A stretch of 64,000 nucleotides of DNA. Source: Serinus canaria. Lineage: Eukaryota; Chordata; Aves; Passeriformes; Fringillidae. A program made the position numbers and the translations under genes. The stretch spans positions 14,979,649 through 15,043,648 of the forward strand of contig NC_066315.1 in NCBI RefSeq assembly GCF_022539315.1. The letters are read 5' to 3'. The notes beneath the pieces are model-generated. The model did not search any database and had not been told where the DNA came from. It was given only the letters and a program-made list of their open reading frames with translations. Shown one piece after another: positions 1 to 14,600 of the stretch (positions within the stretch are counted from its first letter, which is position 1; the number at the start of each line of letters is the position of its first letter).

Positions 1-3000
1 TTTGCAACTAGAATTTCATATTAGAAGTATCTGTGGGAATGTCCATCTCCATTCAATGCTGTCCAGATCAGTAGTGACTGATGGGAAATAACAATGACTG
101 AAACTGAATTTTTGGTTCTTTATACCATCAACACTTGTATCATCAGATACATAACTAAGACATTTCAAGATCAATACATTGCAAACATGTTTAACCTGAA
201 TCCTGCAAGTGTCAGGTTGTACTGTCAAAAGAGTACAAGGTCATGTTACCTAACAGAGATGATACACAAGTCTCTATGTATATATGAAGCTCTCTACAAA
301 CAGCTTTACAGAACTAAAAATCTTAGCAAGAGCCATAAGCTACAGAACAAGAATCACTTTTATGCATCTCAGTAGTGCTCACTGAAATTAAACTGTAACT
401 AAATAGCACCCCAGCCCTTCTTACAAAGGAGTTCAAAGAGTAATTCAAAACATTTATTATCTACTGTAATTTTTACAGAATTCTGTTTTCAGTCTTTCTT
501 ATTCTCATGCATTTAACAATTTCCTTTGGTTCCTTCATGCCATGAGCCAAAATGTAAAAGGATTACTTGCATCCTAAAAGTGAAACCAAAACAACCCTAC
601 TCAAATCAAAGCAATCTTAAGCAAAATTGACAATAAAATTAAAGACATTCACAGCCAAGTCTTGACATTCATTATACATCAAAGGTAATAAATATACAAA
701 TATTTTGACAGGATATCTTGAAGCTGAAGAAACTCTGAATTTTACATTTTCAAATATTCTGAATCAAGGCTTGAATACTGAAGTCTCAGGTAAAGATTTT
801 CAGTAGCTGTTTGAATGTAGAAATATGAAGAACTATAATGTATTCATTAAACCCCATAATCCTTATCAGAACTACTATTCATCAATCCATTTTAGCAGCA
901 AGAAATGTTTACCATGCAGAAAACTCCAATATAATTTCCAGGTTAAGGAAAAATATTCTCTCAATTGCCTGGTAAACAAGTTATGAAAACATTATTCTAT
1001 GAGATTTTCCAAGCTGCCTTGGTAGCACCAAGGTGCACTGCTATTTTCCCTCCCACTTCTGAAATGCATATTTTCACTTAAGAGCATTTCTAAATTTCTT
1101 ACTTATTAAAAGCAAATTCCATTAGATTTAAAGCTAAGTCACTGAATAAGCAAGCCAATTCACTCAATGATAAGCACTGGTAATTACATCAGCACATCAG
1201 TTTCAATAGAAATTATAGATGGTCTCCAGTCAAGAAAATTAGAGAGTAACTTTAGAGACCAAAAACAGTGTTAAAAAAAGATGTTTGAAAGTCAACCAAA
1301 GTACACCTATTCTGTTGTATGCCTTTAATTGCATTGCTGTAGAAGAAACTCACCACTAATGGATCTTTTTCTTTTCCTACCAGGATACTGATTTTTTTTT
1401 TTTTTCCATTTTTGACAAATGCTTTAACCTATGTTTAGCATGCCTTTTTCAAACACAACAGGCAAAGATTCATCAGCTACTACAAGAAACAGAGGCTGCC
1501 AAAGCTGGTTCAGTAGAAACCACTAGGCATTAGCAGGGATAAAGCAGATGCAGAGCACAGAGCAGTAGGTGCCCTGTTCTGACACACCAAAGCAGTACCA
1601 CACCAAGAAGACAGCAGACAACCTTTGGCCACATCCAAGGTCTTGACACAAGTCCCACCCAAAATCATCCTGTGGTCTTCCTGCACAAGTAATAGTAAGA
1701 TCCCAGCTCTGAGGTTTTGAATGTAGGCCATGGGACATTTGATATGGAACTAAGAATAGGTGAAACTATTTATTGCACACACCCTCAAAAACCAAACCAC
1801 AAAAAATCCAGACCCAAAAAAACTACAAGTTTGTACTTACTCATGAACACAAGAGGGTTATTAGAGCCTGTAGGTCAGGACAGAAGACTGAAAGTATGTT
1901 GTTAATTTATGATGGTCTCAAGTCTAGAATTTAGCGCAATTATAAAATTGACAAGAAACCAAAATTAATTTTCACAGACAGGAGTAAACACTATAGGCAG
2001 CTTATGACAACTTCACTCTCTTTCACAGGCCAAGTAACCAGGAGACAATGGAGATGTAAGACAAAAGTTAAAATTTTTCTATTGACAAGAAGCCAGAAGA
2101 ACTCCTCTCACTCACAGATAGGCAATAAATAAGAATTTTGAATAATTCCTTCTGAGTAAGATAGCATGATCATTCTCTAGTACCTTTCTTTTTTTAGTAT
2201 AAACTATCCTAACTAGTTTTGCACTAAACCTTTGCTCATGCAGAGGTTCTTACTCAAAGATGTTTCAAACATCTACATGAAGTTTTTGTCTCCAAGTTCA
2301 AAGTAACAAGTCAGTTGTTTAAAATTTAACTTTTTTAAAACTTAAATATGACTTTACTATCTATTCTTCCTCCCCATTTACATTTCACTTTCATTTACTA
2401 GTTATAATAATTGCATACAGTCATGTAATCAGAAAATTAATGCAGTGTATGCCTCAGCTGTATTGTACTGTTCTTTACTATTTATTCTAGTGCATGTTTT
2501 GATACCTCCATTTAACTATTTAAATACAGACACATATTTAGTAATGCTTCTTTACCTACTGCCATGGACACCTATTATATTTCTTGAGTGATGTTGGTTC
2601 CTATCTAAGAAGCTGGAAGTCTTCTTGGACATAGCTTTGCAAAACTACTTTCCATCTCTAATATGAAAGCATGACGGAAATAAAAACAGTGGGGTTAGAA
2701 TCTAAGTTTTTAGTTCCTGAGTTTCATCTAAATTAAAGGAGGAAGAGGAGGAGAGAGCATGATCCTTTTTCAGGGGCTGGGGGTTTTCCCTTTCAACTTG
2801 CATAGGAGGAACACAGATATCTCAGAATATCAAAATCAGTAACTGGACGTTTTATAAAACCATTTTATAAAGATTTAAAAATAATAATAGTAGGACTGCC
2901 TTTTGCAACCAGAGGTTAGGAATGCTTTCAGAAAGGGCACAGGAGGGAGGGGAAAGAGTAGGAAATTATACCTGCATCTTCTTAAGTGCATAACAGGATT

Positions 3001-5915
3001 TTGGAAAAGCTAGCATTCTTTACCTACAAAGTATGTAAAGTCCCTTCTTCTACCTGACCTTTCTGATTTCTATTGAAATGCCTTATTTAACTTGCTATAG
3101 CCCCTGCACAAGTGTCTATGTTGGGGAAGTATGTAGGTCACAGAACATGCTGATGTTTATGTTTATGGTTAAATGTGTGTGACCAACTAATTACATAACA
3201 CAACCTACATAGTGCAGCCTGCATCAGTATAAACAGCAATTCACAAGTTCTCTATTTCCTAAAACACTTCACAAGAGACATGCTTCTACAGCAGTCTGCC
3301 TCAAAGGCTAATGGCAGGGAGAATGAATTCTGCATGTATCAGTTCAGTTGCCGGGTTTTAAATATAGATTTTTTTCAGTTTATTTTGCTTCTTACAGGCA
3401 CAGACAGAGGACAGCTGTAGGGAAGCACTACAAATATCTTGTTTTCAACTTATGCAAACAAGATGCTCACAAGACTCAGAGATCTGGTAACTCATATATT
3501 AAAATCCCCCACACAGTATACATAAACTTCCTCACAAGGAAGTTGTGTCCTGAAAGAAAAGGGCAGAAAAAGAATATTGTACTGCTCCTTTTCAGCCTGT
3601 GCATTATGAAGTAGTGTCTAGTGAAAACTGGTATTCCCTCATGAGACATTACAGATGAAGCGGCCAAAAAAAAAGATACAAGAAGTAATTTAAAAAAAAA
3701 ATTTCACTGACAGTTGGGAGCAAAAAGATCTCTTCTGACTCTGACAAGTTTATGATCTCTGAGAAGCCAATCCAACCAAAACCAGAGCATTCTCAATCAG
3801 AAAAGAGGGAAGAAAGGTATTTACGCTGCTTGCTCACAGTCCTGTCCCATGCTGTTCCCAGGCATGTTCTAGCTAATTGACACATACAGCCTTCTGGCAA
3901 TTCTGTTTATTACATTTGAATATAAGCTTCATATATTTAAAAGCTTCTTGTGTTCAGTAATATCACTCTATCCATGCACCAAAACTGAATGCTCATCTGG
4001 GCTTTTTTACCTCTTCAGTGTAGCAGTAGAAAACTAGGGGACAAAAGAGAAAGTGTGAGCCCATCATTTGGAAGTTACACACATTCTCCAAAACAGAACC
4101 TGTGCTAAAACAGCTCTATCACTCCCCCTCAGACATTTATGAAATAACTGTTTATTGTCTATGCAGTCAGAGCCCACTGAATGTTTAAAGAAAGCTTCAT
4201 GGCTTAATGTAACATAGAAGAAGGTCCATAGAGCTCATGGACTAGGGCACTGAAGCCACTGACATGCTGTCCCTAGAACAGAAACATTGATTTGGAGTGG
4301 AAAGATGCAGCACAAATACCACAAATGGAAGAAAAAGGGAAGGAAGAAAGTTCAGAACTTGTTTCATCTAACAAAAATCCTTGTCTTCTTTTGGATTATT
4401 TTCCCTAGCCAATCATCCCAAATTTTCATCTGAAATTACTTTGGTTCCAAGCCTTTTAGAAATGCAGAAAAATATTAATTTATGATGTCAGAGGTGGGAA
4501 GAAGGGAAAGTCCTCAACAGCAATGTGAACATGAAAAAACCTTGTGGAATTATGGTTTTAAACATAGCCTGTTCAGTTTACCTTTTGGTTTCAAGTGTTT
4601 AACATGAATTATGAAGAGCCATTAGAACTACAGAACATGCAGTTATCTTTCTGACCCACTCCTGGTATAACTTTGCATTACATAACGACACAAGGGCAAC
4701 AAAAGGAGTCAAGCCCTCTCTTTGACAAGAGTTCTGGCTCATTTTGTATTTGTTAACAGGCTTAATAAATATTTGAAATGGGAATAGAAAACTATGCTAA
4801 CAGTCTGACATTCTTCCCCACCCTTTTGTCCCTCCCATACAGAGGAGATTGGCAGGGGTTATTGTTGCTCTGCACAGTAGAGTAGTAGGAATTAATGCCA
4901 TCATCGTGCTGGACATGGAACAACTTTATTTTCTCACTTTTTAACATCAGTGTAACACCAGCATTGCAGTGTCTCTTTCATTAGCACACAAAACTTACAC
5001 CAAATATTCTTATTTATTATTATTTATTTTCAACTATGAACCATCAAAGCCACAGATACACAATGTAAACTTTTGCCTCTCTCCTAACAATGAATTTAGA
5101 ATATACTTAACTTTCCAACAGATTACACACATTAAATATTTCCACATACCAAACATGAATACAATAACTGCATCCAAGCCTGTTCCATAGAAGAATGAGT
5201 GGTTTGCTACAAGTGTTCACAAGTTCAACTGGAAATGTGTAAAAACCCACTGTGTTGGTGACAGTCTGAGATCATCTAGAGCAACAGGTGTTCAACTGTA
5301 CATTCAATCCATTCCCAACCAGTGACAACCAATTATAAACAAAATTCCACAAGTAGAAATGCCTCAACCTTCTCCTGCAGAAGTCCCACAGCAACAGGCA
5401 GATTACATAGCAAAACCCATGAGCTGCTATGCCAGGTTGTGCAGGGCAGGAATGGATGCAGCAATTTCCATTAGCACCAACACTTGCACACATCTTGCAA
5501 GAGCACGACCCCTCTCAATAGCTTGCAAGGACATTCTATAACTTCTTCAGCAACTGAAATTTGTCCAGCTTCCATTCCTTCTTCCTGCTGCTGTTCTACA
5601 CACTGTCAAGGAAGATGAAAGCAAAAAAAAAACAGGGAGCTAGTACAAGGGATGGTAGTTTACACTGAAAAATGCAATGCATACTAAAAGGATGTTTTAA
5701 AAACCCTCACAGTACCAAAATGACAGTGACATAGTGCAGACTTACATCAGTAATCCAGAGCACTATTCAGCCATAGTGTTCAACTGTGTTTCATAAGGAG
5801 GGAGATATTTATGGAAATCAGAATACAATGCTTTCATCTGGCCCAGCAGCTTTACATTTTACACACTATGGGTACTAGCAGTAGACTGAAGAGAAAAACA
5901 TTCTACACTTAAACC
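1..5915. other. ZEB1 intron 1 segment, no gene seen
   Basis: AT-rich DNA with short homopolymers (for example a T-run near 1391-1406). The short open frames here have no recognisable domains and no supporting splice pattern. No interspersed repeat was recognised. Confidence 0.6.
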
Positions 5916-5992
5916 TACATTGGACTAGTACAATGTACTAGTCCAATGTACATTAAGGGTGCAAGCAGATAAGTATCTGCTTGCACCCTTAA
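5916..5992. repeat. Two abutting perfect inverted repeats (double hairpin)
   Basis: Hairpin 1: arms 5916-5931 and 5935-5950 are perfect 16-bp complements around a 3-base centre (AAT). Hairpin 2: arms 5953-5971 and 5974-5992 are perfect 19-bp complements around a 2-base centre (AG). Only two bases (5951-5952) separate them. An 8-bp direct repeat, CAATGTAC, occurs at 5931-5938 and 5944-5951. Transcribed as part of ZEB1 pre-mRNA, this would give two tight stem-loops side by side. Confidence 0.95.
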
Positions 5993-8089
5993 AATGAAGC
6001 ATAGGAAGTTACCTACAAGGAAAACTAGCTTTCTCTAGCTTCTTCTCAATTTCTTTAAAACTATTTAATTGCAAGCACCTTTCTCTTCTTTAAATGGAAC
6101 CTTTTACACATTCTTCCAAATCTGTTTTGTTTTTTACAGCTGCTAAGTTGTAAGTAGACAGTATCTGGAAACATTGCAAGTGAGCAATAATTCAGTTGAA
6201 AGAAGCACAACAAATGGGTGGGTAATTACTATAGAGACAGCTGAAGAGTAAAGAGGGAAAAATACTTCAAATTTGTAAGAACAAAAGCTCCCACCAAAAC
6301 CAACACCCTTCAATCTTACCACAGGAGTTCCTTCACAAGGTATGGGACTGCAAACTATCATACTAATATGAAACATTTGCAAAGCCTGAGAATCTACTCC
6401 ATGCTGTGTTTTATCAGCCATCCATCTTCTCCATTGAAAACAAAACATGTAGAATTTAAGGCTTGGTCAAACTGCAACTGTTTATGTTTTCCTATTACAC
6501 TGGGAGTTAGTCATGCTTTTTTACAAATATATTTGAATAATTTCAGCTTGTTCTCCAGTCAAGTAAAAAGTGCAACAGCACTTACTAGTGTGCAATAAGT
6601 ACAAGTGCTCAGGAAGGATACTGAAATACCAGTTCTGCATTTCTTCTTAAGTTTTTCCTTGTAACACAAACAGTTAAGTTGTAGCTCGTGATAGTTTCTT
6701 CAGGAACTGTTTGCAACTGCTATGAGATGAAGCATACATATATATGCTTCTACACCTCTCTCTGCATGGACAACTGCATTTTTAAGAGATAAATTTCCTT
6801 CAGCAGGCTACAGGAGACACTGTTCTCATCATGATGCTCTTAACTTTAAATGACTGCAAGAAGATACTTAAGAGTAACTCTTCAGGAGGATAAATGAAAA
6901 GACTCAAATAATTAGAGATACAAGTGTAGGTTACCTAAACCAAGAAGATGCCCAGGTAGATGATAAAAGACAACTAGCAATACATATATAAGCCTGTACT
7001 AAAATACATCCCCCTGCCTCCCAAACATGAACAGCTTTCCAAATAATCGTGGAGCATCCCACATTGAAAGGGACCTGCAAAGATCACTGAAACTAACACT
7101 TATAAAATGTATATTTAGCGATTCAAGAAATTCAGAAGTTAAGTCACCAGCTGCCAATAAATATCATCACTTGAAGATCAAAATCATATCCTGAATTGAT
7201 TAGATATTGGAATAATCACATTTTGTTCTGTTAATCTCCAACTTCCCCATGAACAATGCAACTCAGTTAAATACAGAGGAGGGCACAGCAGGTCAATCAC
7301 TAATGCCAATGCATACTAACAGAAGTCTCACAGATGGCATTTGACAAATATTAACTGATATGAAAATATTTTTAATGCTCTCCTTTTCTAATCTCCAAAA
7401 CCACCAAAACATCATCACAAAACTAACACAAAAATTGAGATAAATATATTTCAACATTGAAGAAAAACAAATAGAATGCTGCAGTTTAAAAAAAGGAGGA
7501 AAATAGAAAGGCCAAATATCAGTCTGAATTTCAGTATCTAAATTTAAGTGCTAACCTTCGTTCTGCCCTCTCATTCCTGCATCTCATCTAAATTAGGAGT
7601 CACCAATCATCACTATTTCAAACAGAGCTATCCAGTCCAAAACCAGTTAATTATTTCATCCTGCAAAACACATGCCCTTCTGTGCTAATTAAACTCTGTA
7701 AGGACCCTTGCTGGCATTGACACACAATCATATTAGTTACCACACCTCTCAGTTGAGAGCCCAGGACAACACAGTTAACAGATCAAGGCTGTCTCCACAC
7801 AACCCTAAGAGTGTCCCAACACCACTACATTGCCATACCTCACATTAGAAACCTCTCTCACTTTCAATGTGGTGTAAACACACACCACTTGTCAACAAGT
7901 TTGTAGGGCCACTATATAAACAAAATGATTTCAGCAAATTAATGCTCTTGGACCACTGGAAGGACAAGCCAAACCAAGTGGAGGCAGCATTAGTTTTGCT
8001 GGGAAGCTTTTTCCTCCACAGAATGACAATCTTGACAATATTGCTTAGAGTCAGGTTCATCCTCTCCAAACTTTCCTTAAGGAATGGCA
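5993..8089. other. ZEB1 intron 1 segment
   Basis: AT-rich intronic DNA holding an 8-bp-arm inverted repeat at 6729-6736/6743-6750 (GAAGCATA and TATGCTTC) and the CR1-like fragment described separately. No gene was recognised. Confidence 0.55.
7044..7100 (-). mobile_element. Degenerate CR1 LINE 3'-end fragment
   Basis: The stretch with AATCGTGGAGCATCCC, then GAAAGGGACCTGCAAAGATC and ACTGAAACTAACAC follows, with substitutions, the reverse complement of the avian CR1 3' tail (TAGAATATCC... GGAAGGGACC...AAGGATCA...AGTCCAAC). This places the CR1 sense strand on the minus strand. It is short and diverged, hence old. Confidence 0.55.
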
Positions 8090-8645
8090 CAAGATACAGG
8101 TGTTTGCCAGGTTTGCATTGCAAGGTCTTGGTAGTGGGGGGGCTACAGGGGTGGCTTCTAGAAAAAGATGTCAGAAGCTTCCCCTATGTCAAACAGAGCC
8201 AATGCCAACCAGCTCCAGACTGAGCCCTTGCAGCAGCACCTCTGGAATAAAACATTTAAGAAGGGGGAAACTGCTTGGAATTAAAACAGTGGAGAGAAGA
8301 GTGAATAGGCAAGAGAAACAACTCTGCAAACACCAAGACTAGTGGAGAAGGAGGGGGAGGAGGTGCTCCATGTGCCGAGCTGAGGTTCCCCTGCAGACCA
8401 TGGTGAAGACCATGGTGAGGTGGCTGTGCCCCTGCAGGTCCACAGTGGAGCAAATACCCACCTGCAGCCCCCATGGAAGACCCTGCGCCAGAGCAGGTGG
8501 ATGCCCAAGGAAGACAGACCCAGTGAGAGGCCATGCTGCAGCAGACTCCTAGTAGGACCTGTGGAGAGAGAAGCCCATGCCAGAGCAGGTTTGCTGGCAG
8601 GACCTGAGACCCCACAGGAGACCCACCATAAGGGAAATGATTTTG
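8090..8645 (+). mobile_element. Truncated avian LTR-type repeat
   Basis: This GC-rich block, embedded in AT-rich intron, closely matches my recollection of a common LTR-class repeat of bird genomes. It runs from a GGTTTGCATTGCAAGGTC stretch, through AGAGCCAATGCCAACCAG and a degraded TATTTAAGAAGGGGG-type promoter element (here CATTTAAGAAGGGGG near 8251), to the repeated 'gagcagg' modules near 8490 and 8580. Neither terminal TG nor CA end nor target duplication was found, so both ends appear missing or diverged. The superfamily assignment (ERVL-like) is uncertain. Overlapping open frames on both strands (8256-8698) belong to this repeat and are not genes. Confidence 0.65.
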
Positions 8646-11600
8646 GCTTCAGTAGGAAACCTATCTTCCCAGAACACAAAGATTCTCTAAAGCATTAGGA
8701 CATGGACTAATGTAATTAACAGACTAGCATAATTAGTTCAGCAATCTCCTTACCCTATCAGAATAGGGAACATGTCTAATTTGTCCTGCTTCCCAGCCCC
8801 ACTCCCATCCTAGGTGGATAATCACTTACTCTTTCTGCTTCTTGAGTCAATAAGACAATCCTTTATGTTGTAGAAACTACTGCTTTGGCTGCTTTACATG
8901 CCAGAGTGCAAAACCAAATTCCCAAGCACAACTGTGAGTTCAGTGAACAGAAGACCAGCTGGTAGAAAAAAAACATGAATTACAGTTTGAAACCATCCTT
9001 GAGAACTGTTAGCATTAACTTCATTCATGAGCTGAAGCCTTAAGGACAAGCAGAAACTGGGGAGTCTCAGAGGCATGGGTGGTAGCAGTACATCAAGGGG
9101 ACACAGTTCTGCTGTGAGACTCCACAGTCTCCTGCAGAAGCATTTTTCTTCCATGTACTGAAGTGCCTTAAGATGGTACTTGAAAGCTTGACAAACACAA
9201 ATTATTACAGCTTGAAGAACTTGGATAATCTGAGTATTTCTTTTAAGTTTCTGAACAACTTCACTGCCTAACTTTCCATGACCTTTACACTTACTAAAAG
9301 CTTTATAGCTAACAGATTTCACAGAACAAGCACCTAAGGTTATTCATCATTATTATTCCAATAATTTGTCTGTTTTGGTATGCTGTTACTATTTGTCATC
9401 CTGAGCAGTGTGAGAAAAGGTTATTAACACAAACAGACACAGAAAGAAGTTCACACATTTCTGCATGTGCCTATTTTCATGCTACTATAGCCAGAGCATT
9501 TCTGAATGAGGTCTCACTAAGAAGGTCTACTTTTAAACTCCTGACAGGTATTAATTATATATATTAATGCCAAAAAGGCCTTAATTATACTGACAAAAGC
9601 TGCCTTTCAAATTTACTTTGTTCAGGAAATACTGTAACATGTACCTTTGTAAATTATTATTTTCCTAATGTGGATTAATTTAGAAGCATCCTCAGTTACT
9701 AATAACACCACTTCTGGTTGTGTCCCCAGTCTACACTTGCTCACCATGAAGAGCATTACTGAGTTATACAGTACACCACAAAACATCTGCAAAACCCAGA
9801 GGAACCCACTCCAACTCGGGATTTACTCAAATGATTACTTGTTTAGACTTCTCTTCTGAAACTGCTCTCATGGAGTTAGGGAATATATTCTGATAATTTG
9901 TGTTCTCGTTATCAGGCATCTCTAGTATCACAGAGATATAGTAAATCCATCTAGTTGGATTTAATACTAGTAAAACTATCATTCAAATTCTAATTGTTTA
10001 ATTTGGTAAATAACCTGGTTCAAGTACTTTAGAGGGCTTTTAAGTAGACAAAATAAACACAGAATAGCCTTGGCAAAAGCCTAAAATAATTATAATCAAT
10101 TTTTACAATGGCTTTGCTTGAAGGATTGTTCTCAACAGCTCCAGTTCATCATAACCCTTAAAAAAACCAAAAAAACCTTTAATTTTCCCCATCACTTTAC
10201 AGCATGTTGAGTTGAACTTAACAGTACAATTGCAGTATGGAGTTAGCATTTTCTCTACTGTCTGGGAACATCTTTTGCATATGTTTCCTCAAGCAGACTT
10301 AATTCTTACATGTGCTACAGCTTTTCTCTAAACTTTCAATGATATCCATACACTGAGAAGCAATCAGGATAGCCTGCAAAACACAATTCACTAAACCCAA
10401 GTTCTAATTTCTGGTTTGGAAATTTAAAAAGACATCAGGTACTAAATTCTGCTAAGAAGTTTCTGACAATTTCAAAGACTCTTGAAATAACATCATTTGG
10501 CCCATTCTACTTAAGAAGTCCATATTAACTTTCATTAACCCATGGAGAAGAATATCCAAAACAGTGAGTTATTTATGATGACAATAACTTCAATGTGAAG
10601 AGACTCTAAAAACAGAAGAAACCCCTTAGGATCAAGCTTTTGAAGACCTCTCCATCTAATTCTAGGGAATGTCTTTCAAGTTGGCCTTAAAGAGGCACAT
10701 GGAACTTCCTCAGTCATGTACCACACTGCAAGAAGCTGGTAACTGTCCTTGATACTAACAAAACAAGAAAGTGATTCCACATTAACCTACAAAGTTCTTT
10801 AAAAGACTATATAAAAATAGTTTAAAATATATGAAAAGCAGCAGGTAATATCCTAAACATCAGATGGGTATATTCTTGATAAATACAGAAAGCAGCTTAT
10901 CATTATTGTACAGAATTTGTCACAGTAACCTAATGCCTAAAAGCCATCTGCTGTAAGGGGTTGCATGTTGCTGACATTATTAAGGGGCTTCAAATTACCT
11001 AAATTGGCTCTAAGTGAGAGTTATGTTCAAAGACACGGAGAGTGGGAGATGCTCTGCATGAAGCATTACTGAAATTTAAAAAAAAACAAACCCACAAACA
11101 AACAAATACCCACAAAAATGAAACCTCAAACAATACAAACAAACCAAAACCAAACACATGCCCTTCATTCACCATCAAGCAATCTTAAAGCCAGTGCCTA
11201 TTATTGATTCAGAAGAATGAGACATTACCAGAACCAGGCAGCACCAAGAACTGAACACAACTACTCCATTTGTAGCTGATTACAGCACAGGAGTCAAAGA
11301 CAGTAGGAAAAAAATGAAGATGAGATCTACTCTTCCTCCATATGGTGGACGCATTCTTTCTCATTACTCATCTTTCAGGGTAGCAAGGAAGAGCAAGCAT
11401 GTAATTTGTGAGAAAACAATCATTGTTTATTACAAGGACACATGCCAAACCTCCAAATCCTGCAAAGAAGACAGTTCCAGCAAGGTTAAAAGCAGTCACC
11501 TGTTTCACTTTATCAGCAAGCTCCTCACCCATATTTGCACATTAGTGCAGAAAGAAACAGAAAGGTAGAAAAATGACTAACAAAACAGAAGTGAGATTCA

Positions 11601-14600
11601 GTGTAGAAATACTGGTGGTTAGGTAGAAAAAGCCAGGTTTTCTCACAACTAGCTTTGTTGAGCTCAACTTCTGCAGCAGGTGAAGCTTCTTGAAGACGAG
11701 TGTAATATAAGACAAGCATTCATTTCTTCAACCACATTCAGGCACGTAAAGCTAGGTTGGTTATGCTCCCACAAAAAAAGGCTTATTTTTCAATACCACA
11801 TATCCTTCTGTACTCTGAGACAGGATTATACAAGAAAAAAACCCCCCAATCCTCCTCATGCTTTGACCATGTTTTCATGAAACTGATACATGTCATTATT
11901 CAGCATACCAGTTTTGACTGTTCAATATTAGCTACACCATGAATTAACATTTTTCAACACCAAAAACATAACTTCTACTTCATTCAATGTAATAACAATG
12001 TAACTTAATCAAGGATTTCCTGATTCATAGTGACTACTTTATATCCACACAACATAAAACCCCCTCAGCCTACAATTACTCAGTCCCCAAAGCACCTGAT
12101 GGACACAGTAGTATGTGAGGATCACCACCAAGAACCCTGGGAAAAGAATATAAAGTCTCATTTTATACTGCCATTGAAGATGAAGCTCTTTAGTACATCT
12201 GGAACCAACTCATCTAGAAAGTCTCAAAGCTGCTTTACAAGTATTGAATCACTCTACATGCTACAGATTTTACATCTTGTGCAATGAAAGACATAAGTGT
12301 ATTACTATTATTTATTGAAAACATTTCTCTAATCCAAAGACTCAGCTAAACCATAACTGCACGAGCAGCTTGCCTCCTAACCACTTAAAATGTTTTACAC
12401 CTTCCACAGCCATGCAGTTCTGACAGAAGCAAAGCACCTGCATGCCTTTAATTCCCCAGCAAAGCCCATTCAACACATACACATACAGAGAATTCCCATC
12501 CTTAATAGACATTAGTGTAGTTGTTCAACATGCGTGCACAGGCTACCTCACATTGTGCAGAAAACAGGTGAAAGAAAAACCTCTGTTCTACTTTTCTAAC
12601 TTGTCCTAGAAAGTACAGATCCAGAATCCCAAATGCAATATATAAGTAAAGAACAAAAATTTCTATCAGATTAAATTCTGCAGAGAAACAGAAAAGTAGA
12701 TATAAACAAACAAAACCTCAACCAACAGCAAAAAGAAACCCAACTAAAAACCACCAAAAACCTTCAATTGTCCAAAGATACTGTTCTCTGTCAAGCAGAC
12801 AAAAATTCCTAAGCTTCAATGGGATTTTAGACACATTCAGTGAGATGAAGATGCAGTTAGCATGAAAAAAGCTAAAGGTTAATTGTTCCTAAATTGCCTA
12901 TCCATGACCAGCTGTGAAACTTTAAAGAAGGACATTTCTTTAAGAAATTGTTCAACAAGCCAACATATGTGCTTCTGAGCACATCCTATGTCCTTCAGGG
13001 GCATCACTATTCTAAAGTAAAAAAGCTTTCAGCAAGGAGTGAGTAGTCACTGATCCCACTAAAAGTTTTTAACAGAAAATGAAGAGAACAGTGGCAGCCA
13101 AAGAAGTGTACCAAACACCCTCACAAATCTCATTTTTACATAAAGTCATAAATACTCTGGGACTTTTTTCTTTATTATAGTCAAAAACACTCTATAGTTC
13201 TTGTAAATTCGTGTCAGTTTCTAGGTCTTAAGTGACAAAAACATATGCTAAAGACCATTAATTAAAGGAAAAATCTCACCCTCCTCAAGATATGATGCGA
13301 TCTTAATTTTATCTTTTTAATGTGAGGATATCAGTCCTCAAGAGTTTCAAACACACTAAAGGCAATGGAAAAACCCTACACCTTGTAAGTTTCCTTCTAT
13401 TCTTTTGGGGCAGCCAAAATCCCTAGCTAATTAGTAGAAATTACCTCCCCCTAGTAATATTAAAACAGTCTCACAAACAGTTTCGTCCAGCATCCCTTGC
13501 AGTTTGGTTCACAATGATATAAAAAGGACATTACTCCCCAGGACACATGCAGAAGCCACAGTCTGGATTTCCAGGATTCTAGATCCTGTGTAGTTTACTC
13601 TTACACAAGCCGAGGTCTTGCACTATTTCCTAGGAGAAAACAAAGGCTTCAACACGAAGTTTATCACAAGCTGAACACAGGAGGATTACAACAGTGAAGA
13701 GTCACAAGGGGGACAAATATCCCATATACTTAATTTTCCCATCATGATTTGTTTTGCTAGACAAGGATCCTCAGTATAACGGACAATACAAAAGTCCTTT
13801 GTGCAGAGGGCAAGTGTAGCTGAAATAGTGCCAAAAAGACTGACATGCTTTTTGCTCCATCTGCCTGCTAATAACCATAGGAGCAATCAGCCAGCTGTCT
13901 CTGCTGTTGATCTCCAGTACCCAGAAGTTTCCAAAAGAAGTCCCCAAATCCACACCCACAAGCAAAACCACAGCAAAGAAAATGTAAAGCCATTTTCCAG
14001 AATAGACTGGAAGACAGAGGAATCAACAGAAGACTGCAAGAAATTCCAAGCAATTTTTTTTTTGTTTGCTTAGGAAGGATGAGAGGGAAATTTACCTCGT
14101 GCTACAGCAAGTAGCTCCCCCAGCAGTAACTCAGTGTTTGGCTCGCAGTGGCAGTAGTCTTACAGTGAACATTCAGCATGACTGTCACAACATTAGGAAA
14201 ACAATACATGCAAATCACTGTTTTAAGAAGCAATTATCTAATGGGCTTTTGTTAAGTGCTGCCGCTTTATCAGCAAACCCTAAAGCAAACAAAAACAAAT
14301 ACTAAGGGTTTGGGGAGGAGGGAGATGCCCACAACAAAAACTCTACTGCCACCTTTCTCTTTTGCAGTACAACAGTGTATTAAATAGGATAAACAGACAT
14401 AAATGTAAAGGAGATCATACAAATGTATTTAGTACCACCTCTATAAAACAATATAAGTCTTCACTGTTTTCATCTGCATAAATGAAAGGTATACTTACCC
14501 ACTTGAGGGCTCTTAAATCTGAAGATGTACATATTGGTGACCTACTCCAAGAAGTTTTTACTTACATTTTCAGGACTATGAAGCACAAACTGTGACCCTT

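Noticed and set aside
8256..8698. Overlapping open frames of 119, 132 and 92 codons
   Set aside because: They lie inside the avian LTR-type repeat and read its GC-rich modules, not a gene.
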